From NCBI GenBank assembly GCA_963556065.3, contig CAUVYH020000010.1, positions 1 to 64,000 of the forward strand: a stretch of 64,000 nucleotides of DNA. The letters run 5' to 3'. Position numbers and translations under genes: made by a program. The DNA comes from JBAXTE01 sp963556065. GTDB taxonomy: Bacteria > Bacteroidota > Bacteroidia > Bacteroidales > WCHB1-69. Numbering within the stretch: the first letter of the stretch is position 1; every line of letters starts with the position of its first letter. Shown piece by piece: positions 46,618 to 56,028 of the stretch. The notes below the pieces were generated by a model. That model was not told the DNA's origin and searched no databases. It saw nothing but the letters and a program-made list of their open reading frames with translations.

Positions 46618-46935
46618 ATGAGAGTCGCTATCACATCTACCGGAAATTCAATGGAATCACCAATTGACCAGCGGTTTGGCCGTTGTGCCTACTTTGTGAT
46701 TTTCGATACCGAGAGTCAATCAACGGAGTTTATTCCAAACCCGAATAAAGATATGGATGAAGATGCCGGGTTGGCTTCGGTCAAATTAGTTGCATCAAAA
46801 AACGTAAGCAAAATAATATCGGGTGAGTTTGGAATAAAAATCAAACCTCAGCTTGATAGCTTGAAAATTCAAATGATTGGGATAAAAGATCCGGACCAGA
46901 AAGTATCCGAAATTATAACGCTATTAAATCATTAA
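46618..46935 (+). CDS. NifB/NifX-type cofactor-binding protein 1
   Basis: 105 residues. MRVAITSTGNSMESPIDQRFGRCAYFVIFD is the dinitrogenase iron-molybdenum cofactor-binding domain (Orange-protein type). VSKIISGEFG and a terminal helix follow. These small cytosolic proteins carry metal clusters, e.g. the Mo-Cu cluster of Desulfovibrio Orange protein, or the nitrogenase cofactor in NifX. No nitrogenase genes are present, so an Orange-protein-like role is more likely. First of four paralogues in this cluster, and 3 bp from the next gene. Confidence 0.88.
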   Translation: MRVAITSTGNSMESPIDQRFGRCAYFVIFDTESQSTEFIPNPNKDMDEDAGLASVKLVASKNVSKIISGEFGIKIKPQLDSLKIQMIGIKDPDQKVSEIITLLNH

Positions 46936-46938
46936 TAA

Positions 46939-47313
46939 ATGAAAAAAATACCTGAAAGTATTCAATTAGCATGGGAAAAAAGGATGGGAGCTTCCATCTT
47001 TACAACTGTTGATAACCAAAATGTACCAAACTCTATTTATGTTAAGAGTATTGTTCGTTTCGACGACAGTAAGTTTCTTATTGCAGATAATTATTTCGAT
47101 AAAACTCGTGCAAACATCAAACAAGGGAGCAAAGGAGTCATTCTTTTTATGGTAAGCGAAGCGGAAGCTTATCAGATAAAAGGAAATATCAAGTATCATA
47201 CGGAGGGTGAGTTCTACAACGATATGAAAAAATGGAATAACCCAAAACACCCGGGTCACGCAGTGGTTGTATTAGAGGTTGAAGAGGTGTATTGTGGCAG
47301 TAAAACACTGTAG
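46939..47313 (+). CDS. Pyridoxamine 5'-phosphate oxidase family flavoprotein
   Basis: 124 residues. PESIQLAWEKRMGASIFTTV, VPNSIYVKSIVRFDDSKFLI and NYFDKTRANIKQGSKGVILF are typical of the small split-barrel FMN/F420-binding family. Probably a flavin-binding redox protein rather than a vitamin B6 enzyme. 3 bp after the NifX-like gene, so translationally close-coupled. Confidence 0.82.
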   Translation: MKKIPESIQLAWEKRMGASIFTTVDNQNVPNSIYVKSIVRFDDSKFLIADNYFDKTRANIKQGSKGVILFMVSEAEAYQIKGNIKYHTEGEFYNDMKKWNNPKHPGHAVVVLEVEEVYCGSKTL

Positions 47314-47394
47314 CGAATATGTGTGCAAATAAGCAGGGTGTATTAAACGGTTTTGGGGGACAAACGCTCGGCTTTATAAAATGAATTAACGAAA

Positions 47395-47415
47395 ATTCTA
47401 TGAAAATCATAGAAT
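47395..47415 (+). promoter_or_regulatory. 8-bp inverted repeat and strong RBS before DUF5320
   Basis: ATTCTATG-AAAAT-CATAGAAT, perfect arms, 30 bp before the ATG at 47446; an operator or leader hairpin. The ribosome site AAAGGAGGGC just before the ATG is unusually strong for this phylum. Confidence 0.5.
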
Positions 47416-47445
47416 CCTTTAAATCAAATAAAAAAGGAGGGCAAA

Positions 47446-47694
47446 ATGCCGGGATTTAATCAAACAGGACCCAGCGGAATGGGTGCAATGACTGGGCGAA
47501 AAATGGGACGATGTAGCACTTATGGTATGAATCTCAGACGCCAAGCGACCAAAACGGAAGAACAAACCAACGAAAATCGTAATGAAAGTATGCAAGGAAA
47601 AGGATTTGGCTTTGGATGTGGAAATGCTATGGGTTCAGGAAGAGGCAGATGTTTTGGTCTGGGACAACAGCATCGTTTTAGAGGTGCCTGGTAG
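47446..47694 (+). CDS. DUF5320 small Gly/Met/Cys-rich protein
   Basis: 82 residues. Starts MPGFNQTGPSGMGAMTGRKM, then GRCSTYGMN, a polar linker, and GFGFGCGNAMGSGRGRCFGL. The PGFxxTGPxGxGPMTGRxxGxC pattern is the DUF5320 family, small proteins found beside NifX/Orange-protein and Mrp genes in anaerobes. The regular Cys/Met/Gly spacing suggests a metal-binding peptide. Strong RBS and a terminator right after it imply abundant expression. Confidence 0.85.
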   Translation: MPGFNQTGPSGMGAMTGRKMGRCSTYGMNLRRQATKTEEQTNENRNESMQGKGFGFGCGNAMGSGRGRCFGLGQQHRFRGAW

Positions 47695-47701
47695 TTGATT
47701 T

Positions 47702-47750
47702 AAGAAACTGCTTCAGGAGCATTTTTTAAGAGGCAGTTTCTTTTTTATTT
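47702..47750 (+). terminator. Rho-independent terminator
   Basis: Arms AAGAAACTGC (47702-47711) and GCAGTTTCTT (47733-47742) followed by a T-rich run. It ends the first unit of the cluster. Confidence 0.85.
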
Positions 47751-47778
47751 TTTAATGAAAGACTTAATTTAATACATT

Positions 47779-49035
47779 ATGAACAGTAACATAATAATTT
47801 TAATCATAATATTTACCGCATCCTTAACTTTTATTTTCAATAGATATGTAAAGGGATTAAAGAAGCCAACAATGCAATTTGCATGCGTCGTGATTGGGCT
47901 GTTATTTATTTTCTCGGGTTTTGTTAAAGCTGTGGATCCGTTGGGTTCGGCATATAAAATTCATGATTACCTCGAAGCCTTCCATTTGTCATGGCTATTG
48001 CCTGCTTCCGTTGTTTTTGCCTTTTTGTTGAATATTGCCGAGTTTTTTATTGGATTTGCCATATTATTTCGCATCCGAGTTAAACTCTTTGCATGGGGAG
48101 CATTGCTCTTTATGGCTTTTTTTACACCACTTACACTTTATTTGGCGTTCGCAAACCCAGTTAGCGATTGTGGTTGTTTCGGAGATTTTATAGTGCTAAC
48201 AAATTGGGAAACCTTCTATAAAAATATTGGTTTTTTATTGTTCGCACTAATTGTATTCCTAAATAGGAAAGCTGTCGCCAGCCTAAGTAAGAATGTGAAA
48301 ACAGAACTGTTTTTATCCTCTTTGGGCTTGATTTTTATTTTGGGAATTCAGTTATATGCTCTCAGATATGATGCAATTATTGATTTCAGACCATGGAAAA
48401 TTGGAAACAATATTGCCGAACAGGTGGTGTCAACTCCCGAAAAATCAGAAATCAAGCTGGCTTACAAAAACAATCAAACCGGTGACGAAGAATTGTTTAC
48501 AGCAGAGAATCTGCCCTGGGAAGATTCAATCCGCATGTCGAACCTTACCTTTGTAGAGCAACGGAAAACCATCATTCAGCCCTTTAAAGAGGCTCCGATC
48601 CATGATTTTATCATTTCTGACGTGGATGGAGAAGACTATACTGCAGATGTGGTCGCGTGTGAAAACTTCATCTTCATGGTCGTTGCTTATGATATTACCA
48701 CTACGAACATTGAAGCATTCGCTAAATTGAACCAATTTTCACAGGACCTCCAGAAAGACAGCATACAAATGGTCTTATTAACTGGTTCGTCACCAAACTA
48801 CATTAATGAGTTTAATAAAAAAGTAAGTTTAAAATTTCCAATATATACTGCAGACCCAGTCGCTTTAAAAACAATTATTCGCTCTAATCCCGGAATATTA
48901 TTGCTGAAAGATGGGTTTGTTATCGACAAATGGGCATTCCGTAAAATGATTTCTTACGACGGATTTAAACAAAAAATCGCTGCCTACGAAAATCGTTATC
49001 AGGAACTTAAAAGCAAAAGAAAGAAAGAAAAATAA
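47779..49035 (+). CDS. BT_3928 family DoxX/MauE-like membrane protein
   Basis: 418 residues. Four or five TM helices in the first 190 residues (LLFIFSGFVKAVDPLGSAYK opens the DoxX/MauE core, with the conserved PVSDCGCFGDFI Cys loop), followed by a C-terminal domain with thioredoxin-fold character (about 250-400, FIFMVVAYDITTTNIEAFAK, PNYINEFNKKVSLKFPIYTA). The family is linked to membrane thiol or quinone redox. Next gene 22 bp away. Confidence 0.85.
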   Translation: MNSNIIILIIIFTASLTFIFNRYVKGLKKPTMQFACVVIGLLFIFSGFVKAVDPLGSAYKIHDYLEAFHLSWLLPASVVFAFLLNIAEFFIGFAILFRIRVKLFAWGALLFMAFFTPLTLYLAFANPVSDCGCFGDFIVLTNWETFYKNIGFLLFALIVFLNRKAVASLSKNVKTELFLSSLGLIFILGIQLYALRYDAIIDFRPWKIGNNIAEQVVSTPEKSEIKLAYKNNQTGDEELFTAENLPWEDSIRMSNLTFVEQRKTIIQPFKEAPIHDFIISDVDGEDYTADVVACENFIFMVVAYDITTTNIEAFAKLNQFSQDLQKDSIQMVLLTGSSPNYINEFNKKVSLKFPIYTADPVALKTIIRSNPGILLLKDGFVIDKWAFRKMISYDGFKQKIAAYENRYQELKSKRKKEK

Positions 49036-49057
49036 TCATATATTTAAAATTTATAAA

Positions 49058-49426
49058 ATGAAAAAAAAATTTGCAATTCCAACCGAAAACGGGGTGCTAT
49101 GTGCACATTTCGGTCACTGTCAGCAATTTGCTGTAATTGAAGTAGAAAACAATCAAATTATTTCAACCTCAAACGTAATTCCGCCAGAACATGTGCCCGG
49201 CTTATATCCTGCATGGGTTGCACAACTGGGAGCCACCGACGTGATTGCCGGAGGGATGGGTCAACAGGCAATCGATTTGTTTAATCAACAACATATCAAT
49301 GTGTTTGTCGGTGCGCCCATCGATGAACCGACAGCTCTGGTAAACCGCTTTTTAGAAAACAAATTGGATTTAAACGAAAACTATTGCAATCACGATGAAT
49401 CATCTCATGAACATTGCTCCCATTGA
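49058..49426 (+). CDS. NifB/NifX-type cofactor-binding protein 2, with His/Cys tail
   Basis: 122 residues. FAIPTENGVLCAHFGHCQQF and DVIAGGMGQQAIDLFNQQHI identify the Orange-protein-like domain. The C-terminus ends NHDESSHEHCSH, a metal-binding tail not present in the 46618 or 56029 paralogues but echoed in the 61936 protein. It overlaps the DUF89 gene start by 32 bp, implying translational coupling. Confidence 0.88.
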   Translation: MKKKFAIPTENGVLCAHFGHCQQFAVIEVENNQIISTSNVIPPEHVPGLYPAWVAQLGATDVIAGGMGQQAIDLFNQQHINVFVGAPIDEPTALVNRFLENKLDLNENYCNHDESSHEHCSH

Positions 49427-50279
49427 TCATAAATCTGAAATAAAAGAGCTATGCTTAGAATGCTTTGAGACCACATACGCCAGGTTAGGTGAAAAGTTTA
49501 ACTGTTCTCATAATCAGATGTCGCTTTTTAATGCTCGGTCAAAGGCGATCTTTATTAAATACAAAGAGAATTCCAGTCCTGAAATTCAACGAAAGTTAAA
49601 TGGCCTTTTTTGCCAATTGATGAATAATAGCGATCCGTTTTTGGAAGAAAAAATCAGGAGCAATCATATTGCTTTAGAGTTATATAAAACATGGAAACCG
49701 AAAGTGTTGCAAACTGAAAATCCATTTGATTTAGCGCTCCGGCTTTCGGTGGCAGGGAATGTTATGGATTATGGTGTTAACCGCCCTTTTGATATTGCAC
49801 AAACGATAGCGCAGGTTTTAGCGGCTGAATTTGCTGTTGATGACTCTGTCTCTTTAAAAGAAGCAATCAAAAAAGCTAATCACATCTTGTATCTTGGCGA
49901 TAATGCCGGTGAAATCGTGTTTGATAAATTGTTTATTGAAACCATGATGCATCCGAATATAACATACGTAGTCAGAGGATTGCCGATTTTAAATGATGCA
50001 ACATTGACAGATGCATTGACGGTGGGAATGGACCATGTTGCTGATGTTATTTCCAATGGATATGATGCACCGTCAACAGTCCTAAACAAGTGCAGCAAAA
50101 CTTTTCTGGAAGAATACCAAAAAGCGGATTTAATCATTTCAAAAGGCCAAGGTAACTTTGAAGGGTTGATGAATGAGCACGATTCTCGTATTTTTTTCCT
50201 TTTGATGGCAAAGTGCGATGTGATTGCGGAAGTATTACAAGTGGAAAAAGGAAGTTTTATTGTATTTAATCAAAGATAA
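49395..50279 (+). CDS. DUF89 (ARMT1-like) metal-dependent phosphatase family protein
   Basis: 294 residues. LCLECF near the N-terminus, LRLSVAGNVMDYGVNRPFDI, ILYLGDNAGEIVFDKLFIET and ISKGQGNFEGL are the DUF89 hallmarks (GDNAGE and the metal-binding Asp/Asn). Related proteins are metal-dependent phosphatases of damaged metabolites or phosphopantetheine. The second ATG (49407) is equally possible. Between NifX-like and ZIP genes; its place points to a cofactor or metal role. Confidence 0.86.
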   Translation: MNHLMNIAPIDHKSEIKELCLECFETTYARLGEKFNCSHNQMSLFNARSKAIFIKYKENSSPEIQRKLNGLFCQLMNNSDPFLEEKIRSNHIALELYKTWKPKVLQTENPFDLALRLSVAGNVMDYGVNRPFDIAQTIAQVLAAEFAVDDSVSLKEAIKKANHILYLGDNAGEIVFDKLFIETMMHPNITYVVRGLPILNDATLTDALTVGMDHVADVISNGYDAPSTVLNKCSKTFLEEYQKADLIISKGQGNFEGLMNEHDSRIFFLLMAKCDVIAEVLQVEKGSFIVFNQR

Positions 50280-50284
50280 TAAAA

Positions 50285-51028
50285 ATGAGTTTTATCATTA
50301 TTCTTATTGCTCTTATTTTAGCTAGTATTGGTTGTCTTACCGTTGCCAGTCTCATGCTTTTGTTAAAAGATCGGGATTTGGATCGCGTTTCGGTATATTT
50401 CCTTTATATCGCGAGTGGCATTTTGCTTGGAGCTGCTTTTTTGGGAATGATACCTAAGGCAATTGCGATGGCTGAACCTTCAAAAATAATGAGTTTTATT
50501 TTAATCGGAATTTTATTCCTTTTTGTTCTAGAAAAAGTGGTGCTGTGGCGAAATTGCGGCAATAAAGATTGCGTCAGACGTAGTCAGGCATCATCGTCGG
50601 TTGCATTAATTGGTGATGCATTTCACCACATTATCGATGGGGTTGTAATTACCTCCTCGTTTCTGGTCTCATTTGAAGTCGGGCTGATGGTAAGCATCTC
50701 CATTGCTTTTCACGAAATTCCGAAATCGTTAGGCGATTTAAGTATATTAATTAAAAACGGACTGTCGAGGGGAAAAGCATTCTGGTATAAAATTTTGTCG
50801 GTTAGCACCGCTGTTGTTTTTGGGATAATCGCCTATTTTGTTTCAAATTCAATAAAAAGCATCATTCCTTATGTGCTCTCTTTTTCGGCTGCAAGCTTTT
50901 TGTATCTGTCAATGGCTCAGTTGATTCCGGAAATGCATTACAAAACAACCTTAAAAGACTCGTTAAGTCAGATTTTACTGATTCTATTAGGAATAGTCAT
51001 TATATATGTAAGTTTACATTTAAGCTAG
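50285..51028 (+). CDS. ZIP family metal transporter
   Basis: 247 residues, about 7-8 TM helices. Helix IV has ALIGDAFHHIIDGVVITSSF (the HHxxDG-type metal site) and helix V AFHEIPKSLGDLSILIKNG (HEIP). A Cys-rich cytosolic loop (WRNCGNKDCVRRSQ) precedes helix IV. It imports Zn, Fe or other divalent ions into the cytosol. 5 bp after the DUF89 gene. Confidence 0.92.
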   Translation: MSFIIILIALILASIGCLTVASLMLLLKDRDLDRVSVYFLYIASGILLGAAFLGMIPKAIAMAEPSKIMSFILIGILFLFVLEKVVLWRNCGNKDCVRRSQASSSVALIGDAFHHIIDGVVITSSFLVSFEVGLMVSISIAFHEIPKSLGDLSILIKNGLSRGKAFWYKILSVSTAVVFGIIAYFVSNSIKSIIPYVLSFSAASFLYLSMAQLIPEMHYKTTLKDSLSQILLILLGIVIIYVSLHLS

Positions 51029-51035
51029 CTTTATT

Positions 51036-51479
51036 ATGGAAAAAATTAAAATTGGAATCATTATTTGTGATCGATACCACACATGTGCTGGTGGTAAGTG
51101 TTTCAGAGCCCTTCAAGACAAAGAAGGAGCCTTCGAAATGTATAAAGATAAAGCGGTAGAACTTGCTGCATACACCACCTGTGGCGGATGTCCGGGTGGA
51201 AACATTGAATATGCTCCCGAAGAGATGAGAAAAAACGGAGTAACGCATATTCATTTTGCTACGGGATTTTTGGTGGGGTATCCTCCCTGTCCTTATATGG
51301 AGCATTTTGAAAAGTTGATTACCCAAAAATATGGGATGAAGGTTGTTATTGGGACTCATCCAATTCCGGAAAAATATTATAAAACACACCAATCACTTAA
51401 AACTTGGGATACGCCATTTCTGCAAAAAGCAATTTTGTTAACCATAAACGATGAAAAAACACGATTAAACTATGATTAA
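51036..51479 (+). CDS. CGGC domain protein
   Basis: 147 residues. GIIICDRYHTCAGGKCFRAL, LAAYTTCGGCPGGNIEYAPE and GYPPCPYMEHFEKLITQKYG: the CGGC domain (PF08821), a predicted metal or Fe-S-binding domain of anaerobes. 7 bp after the ZIP gene, so likely a metal-handling partner. Confidence 0.9.
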   Translation: MEKIKIGIIICDRYHTCAGGKCFRALQDKEGAFEMYKDKAVELAAYTTCGGCPGGNIEYAPEEMRKNGVTHIHFATGFLVGYPPCPYMEHFEKLITQKYGMKVVIGTHPIPEKYYKTHQSLKTWDTPFLQKAILLTINDEKTRLNYD

Positions 51480-51615
51480 TCAAAGGCCTTTTAAAATATC
51501 CATTGCCAGTGGAAAAAGGCAACTACAAAAACGGTTGTAATCTTATTAAAAGAATTGGCGTGAAATGAAATTTTAACGTTTGTAATTGTATAAAAAAAGT
51601 CGAAAGTATATATAA

Positions 51616-51987
51616 ATGGTGCGAAATAAAAAAAATATAATCTCTGTTTTATTGGTTGTTGTTTTTTTTCTACCAATGACCATAAAGCTGATTGATGGTT
51701 TTTTTCATCATCACGACCATTTTATTTGTACGGCAAAAAACGAACAGCACTTTCATAAGCATCACGAAAAATGTCCAATTCCTAGTTTCGAATTTTCTTT
51801 TTTTTCAACAGAAGAATCGATACAAGCAAATGATAAACAGCCTTTCGGTATAGAAATCGCCAATGTTTACTTTTATATCTATTGCTCTAATCGTTTTGAA
51901 TATTCATTTTTATTACGAGCACCTCCCCGAATTACAAATAATACTAGAACTATTAAAAAATGGAATTCAACATGTTTGTATATTTAA
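51616..51987 (+). CDS. His-rich small membrane-anchored protein
   Basis: 123 residues. One N-terminal TM (ISVLLVVVFFLPMTIKLI) followed by FFHHHDHFICTAKNEQHFHK and HHEKC, a dense His/Cys metal-binding segment. Similar small proteins commonly precede TonB receptors for metals in this phylum. It overlaps the open frame of the next gene; the receptor's real start at 51999 lies 11 bp downstream. Confidence 0.75.
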   Translation: MVRNKKNIISVLLVVVFFLPMTIKLIDGFFHHHDHFICTAKNEQHFHKHHEKCPIPSFEFSFFSTEESIQANDKQPFGIEIANVYFYIYCSNRFEYSFLLRAPPRITNNTRTIKKWNSTCLYI

Positions 51988-51998
51988 AATGTAATAAA

Positions 51999-54234
51999 AT
52001 GAAAAAAATCGTTTTCGGTTTCTTTGTGCTCTTTATTTTCGTAAAAGTAAACGCTCAAAATCAAATAAAAGGCAAGGTGACGGATATAAACAATCAACCG
52101 TTGATTGGAACAACTGTTTTTTTAACCGAACTCAATAAAGGGACGGTGACAAATCAATCAGGGGAATATGAGATGTCTAATATTCCAGGTGGAAAAATAA
52201 AAATTCAATTTTCATATATTGGATATAATACCCAAATAAAGACAATTAAAATTACGCAGGAAGTAAACGAGCTAAATATTTGTTTAACTCCTGCGATAAT
52301 TCAGTCTCAAGAAGTTGTTGTAACTGGCGGTTATGTGACTTCGCAACACGAAAATGCAGTAAAAATTGAGGTGCTTAAAAGCAAGGATATTGCCATGTCG
52401 GGTTCGCCAAATTTTATGGAAGCGCTAACCAAAGTCCCAGGTGTTGATATGATTGCCAAAGGGCAAGGAGTGTCGAAACCTGTAATTCGTGGACTTTCGA
52501 TGAACGACGTTTTGGTTATGAATAATGGAGTCCGAATTGAAAATTATCAGTTCAGCGAAAATCATCCTTTAGGAATAGATGAAAATGATGTAGAACGGGT
52601 TGAAATTATTAAAGGACCTGCTTCTTTGCTTTATGGTTCGGATGCAATAGGTGGAGTTGTAAATTTCATTAAAGAAAAACCCGCACCTATAGGCAAAATA
52701 CTTGGGGACTACCAAATGCAATTACACGCTAACACACTTGGAATAAACAACAGCATCGGATTGAAAGGAGCTTCTAAAAATCTTTTTGGCGGATTTCGTT
52801 TTGGAAATAAATCTCATGCCGATTATTTACAAGGAGGGGGGTAATTTTGTTCCAAATTCACGGTTCAACGAAATGACCTTCAATGCCAATACGGGATATA
52901 CCGGCAAAATTGGAACTCTATAAACTTTCCTACGACTATTTTAAGCAAGATTTAGGGATGACTGTGCCTGCCATTACCCAATTAATTACCAAGCAAGACC
53001 GAATAAAACGAAATTTGGTATCAGGATTTGGAGCATCAATTGGTTTCATCTCAGAACAGTGTTTATATGGGTAGATTTAAGTGGGATATTAACGTAGCTT
53101 ATCAAAAAAGCATTGAGAAAGTTGCAAACAACTCTAGAGGTCCCTTTTGTTGAAATGAACTTGAATACGATTACGTATGAGTCTAAATTGTATTTGCCTT
53201 CTAACGAAAAATCTGAATATATTTTTGGGGTTCAAGGGATGTCTCAAAACAACAGAAACCTCAATAATAGAGCTTCTCAATTTTTGCCCGATGCAAATAT
53301 TGACAACATTGGATTTCTTGTAATGGCACAACACACCTTGTTCAAAAAGTTAAAATTGCAAGGAGGTTTGAGATATGATGTGTATAATACTGAAACTTTT
53401 GCGTTAGGGAAAGAGAATACAATCAGTTATCATCCACCTGTAAAAAAAGAGTTTTCAAACCTCAACGGGTCAATTGGTGCAACATTTCAACCGGTTGAAA
53501 AAATTATGTTTAGAGCTAATTTTGCAAAAGGATATCGAGTTCCGAACATTTCCGAATTAACTTCTAATGGTATGCATGGGAACAGATATGAAATTGGCAA
53601 TGACTCATTATCACCAGAAAATTCTTATGAAACAGATTTGAGCATGCACTATCATGGAGATTTTTTATCATTCGACTTGGCTGGATTTTATAATCAAATA
53701 AACGATTATATATTCATTTCACCAACATCAGATACCACAGCTACAGGCATTCCTATTTATCGTTTTTCACAAACAAATGCGACTCTTTACGGTGGGGAAG
53801 CAGGAATCCATTTTCATCCTAAATCATTACCATGGTTACACATCGAAGGAACTTATTCCTCGGTTATTGGTAAGCAAGAAAATGGTAATTATTTGCCTTT
53901 TATTCCAGCAAATAAAGTGAGATATGAAATTAGAGCCGAAGCAAAAAAAATAGGCTTTTTACACAAGCCAAATATTAAAATCGCAGCGTTAACTGCATTG
54001 TCACAGAGCGCCCCATCTCCATACGAGACTGAATCAGAAGGATATACATTGGTAAACATTAGCGCTTATACCGAGTTTTTTATCTTAAAACAGACCTTGG
54101 TTTTGGGATTGTCGGTTAATAATTTGTTTGATGCACAGTATTTTGATCACCTGTCAACCTTAAGACCAATGAATTATTACAATCAAGGTCGGAATATAAG
54201 TTTGTCATTAAAAATACCATTTCGGGTAAACTAA
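51999..54234 (+). pseudogene. TonB-dependent receptor with several frameshifts
   Basis: The ATG at 51999 (MKKIVFGFFVLFIFVKVNAQ) begins a CarboxypepD_reg-like domain (IKGKVTDINNQPLIGTTVFL), then a plug (IIKGPASLLYGSDAIGGVVN) and barrel, ending YNQGRNISLSLKIPF. Frame breaks: one G too many in the G6 run at 52838-52843, an extra T near 52921, A4 for A3 at 53005-53008, and a fourth change between about 53104 and 53138. Correcting them restores a continuous barrel of about 740 residues. The start is preceded by a His-rich protein gene, so a metal or metal-chelate is the likely substrate. Real decay and sequence error cannot be told apart here. Confidence 0.85.
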
Positions 54235-54247
54235 ATTAGATTGTATT

Positions 54248-55132
54248 ATGAGTGGAAAAAAGATGTTTAAAATAGCGATTGCAAGCGGCAAAGGAGGCAC
54301 GGGTAAAACGACCCTATCTACTAATTTAGCTGCATTTATAGCCGAAAAACAGGAGGTGGTATTGGTTGATTTAGATGCAGAAGAACCCAATTCAGGGCTT
54401 TTTATCCGTGGAGAATTTGCTTGTCAAAAAGAAGTGTTTAAGGACATCCCTCAATGGGATGAAAAAAAATGCTCCCTGTGTGGACAATGTGCTAAAGTGT
54501 GCAGTTTTCACGCTGTTATTCAGTTAGGTCCTTCGATTATGGTTTTTCCCGAATTGTGCCATAGTTGTTTCGCTTGCTCCGAATTATGCCCTGACAACGC
54601 ATTGCCGATGGTGCAAAAACGTATCGGAATGATTCGTGAATCGCATGGGGGTAAGCTTCATTTTGTCGAAAGTCGTCTCGATATTGGCGAAGAGCAAGCG
54701 GTGCCACTTATTGCAAAAGTAAAACACTATGCTAAACAAAATTTTAATCACGTTCAAATCGCTATTTTTGATTCGCCTCCAGGGACTTCGTGCCCGATGA
54801 TGGAAGCGACCAAAGATGCTGATTTTGTCATATTGATTACCGAGCCAACTCCATTTGGAACACACGATTTGGGACTTGCTGTGGATACCATGCGCGCAAT
54901 GGAAAAAGATTTTGGGGTGGTGATTAACCGCTATGGAATTGGGAACGATGAAGTGGAAAACTATTGTATCCGTGAACAAATTCCAATTTTAGCAAAAATT
55001 CCGAATAATCGTCGAATTGCAGAATTCTATTCTTCTGGAAAATTAATCTATCAGGAATTTCCAGAAGTAAAAGAGGCGTTGCAACAGATTTATCATCATT
55101 GTTTAACCATTGCGAAAGGAGTGAACCAATGA
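54248..55132 (+). CDS. MinD-type P-loop ATPase with inserted 2x[4Fe-4S] ferredoxin domain, A
   Basis: 294 residues. The deviant Walker A IASGKGGTGKTTLSTNLAAF is followed by an insert with two CxxCxxCxxxC clusters (CSLCGQCAKVC, then CHSCFACSELCPDN), and later IFDSPPGTSCPMMEATKDAD (switch II/Walker B). This architecture matches the Orp3/Orp4-type ATPases of the Desulfovibrio Orange-protein complex. Probably loads metal clusters onto NifX-like partners. The stop codon overlaps the next ATG (ATGA at 55129-55132). Met at 54263 is an alternative start. Confidence 0.92.
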   Translation: MSGKKMFKIAIASGKGGTGKTTLSTNLAAFIAEKQEVVLVDLDAEEPNSGLFIRGEFACQKEVFKDIPQWDEKKCSLCGQCAKVCSFHAVIQLGPSIMVFPELCHSCFACSELCPDNALPMVQKRIGMIRESHGGKLHFVESRLDIGEEQAVPLIAKVKHYAKQNFNHVQIAIFDSPPGTSCPMMEATKDADFVILITEPTPFGTHDLGLAVDTMRAMEKDFGVVINRYGIGNDEVENYCIREQIPILAKIPNNRRIAEFYSSGKLIYQEFPEVKEALQQIYHHCLTIAKGVNQ

Positions 55133-56004
55133 AAGAAATTGTCATAATATCAGGAAAAGGCGGTACCGGAAAAACGTCTATTGCCGCTTCGTTTGCGGTG
55201 TTAGCTGGTAAAGAAGCCATAATAGCCGATTGCGATGTGGATGCTGCTGATATGCACATGCTTATGTCTCCCGATTTCGATTACAAAGAGGATTTCTACA
55301 GTGGCAAAGTGGCATACATCAATCAAGGCAACTGCATTCAATGCGGAAAATGCACCAACGTCTGCCGTTTTGGGGCTATCACTTTTAATGACCGTCTCTT
55401 TAAAGTAGATTCATTTTCCTGCGAAGGTTGCGGATATTGTTCCCGTGTTTGTCCTGTAGATGCTATTACAAACAAAGAACGTTTAGCAGGAGAATGGTAT
55501 ATTTCTAATATAAAAACGGGAAGCAAAATGGTACATGCACGCCTTAAAATCGGTGCAGATAACTCTGGTAAGCTGGTGGCAAAAGTAAAAAACGAAGCCA
55601 AAGAATTAGCACGAGAAAAAGGGAGTAGATTTGTTATTATCGATGGTTCCCCCGGTATTGGATGTCCGGTGGTCTCCTCGCTATCAGGGGCTAACTTCGT
55701 AATCCTGGTGGCAGAGCCCTCGGTATCGGGAGTACACGATTTAAAACGAGTGTATCAATTGGTGAAAAAATTTCACCTCAAGGCTGGATGTGTTATCAAC
55801 AAGGCCGATGTGAATAAAGAAAAATACGCCGAAATCATCGATTTTTTAAAGGGAGAACAGGTTGTTCATCTTGCAGATTTGCCTTACAACGAAAACTTTA
55901 CCAAAGCAATGGTGCAGAGACAAACCATTGTGGAATACGATCAAACTATATTAAAAGAAACGCTCAAGGAGTGTTGGGAAAAGATAAAAACGATCGTTCT
56001 TTGA
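55129..56004 (+). CDS. MinD-type P-loop ATPase with ferredoxin domain, B
   Basis: 291 residues from the ATG that overlaps the previous stop; an upstream ATG at 55099 lies in the earlier gene and is rejected. MKEIVIISGKGGTGKTSIAA is Walker A. The inserted ferredoxin has CIQCGKCTNVCRFGAI and CEGCGYCSRVCPVDAI. FVIIDGSPGIGCPVVSSLSG is the switch II region. Paralogue of the preceding protein; the two probably form a heterodimer, as paired Orp ATPases do. Confidence 0.92.
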   Translation: MKEIVIISGKGGTGKTSIAASFAVLAGKEAIIADCDVDAADMHMLMSPDFDYKEDFYSGKVAYINQGNCIQCGKCTNVCRFGAITFNDRLFKVDSFSCEGCGYCSRVCPVDAITNKERLAGEWYISNIKTGSKMVHARLKIGADNSGKLVAKVKNEAKELAREKGSRFVIIDGSPGIGCPVVSSLSGANFVILVAEPSVSGVHDLKRVYQLVKKFHLKAGCVINKADVNKEKYAEIIDFLKGEQVVHLADLPYNENFTKAMVQRQTIVEYDQTILKETLKECWEKIKTIVL

Positions 56005-56028
56005 TTTTAAACCTTAAAACATAAAAAA

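Noticed and set aside
51960..51998. ATG at 51960 as start of the TonB receptor
   Set aside because: It lies in the His-rich gene's coding end; the clean signal peptide begins at 51999.
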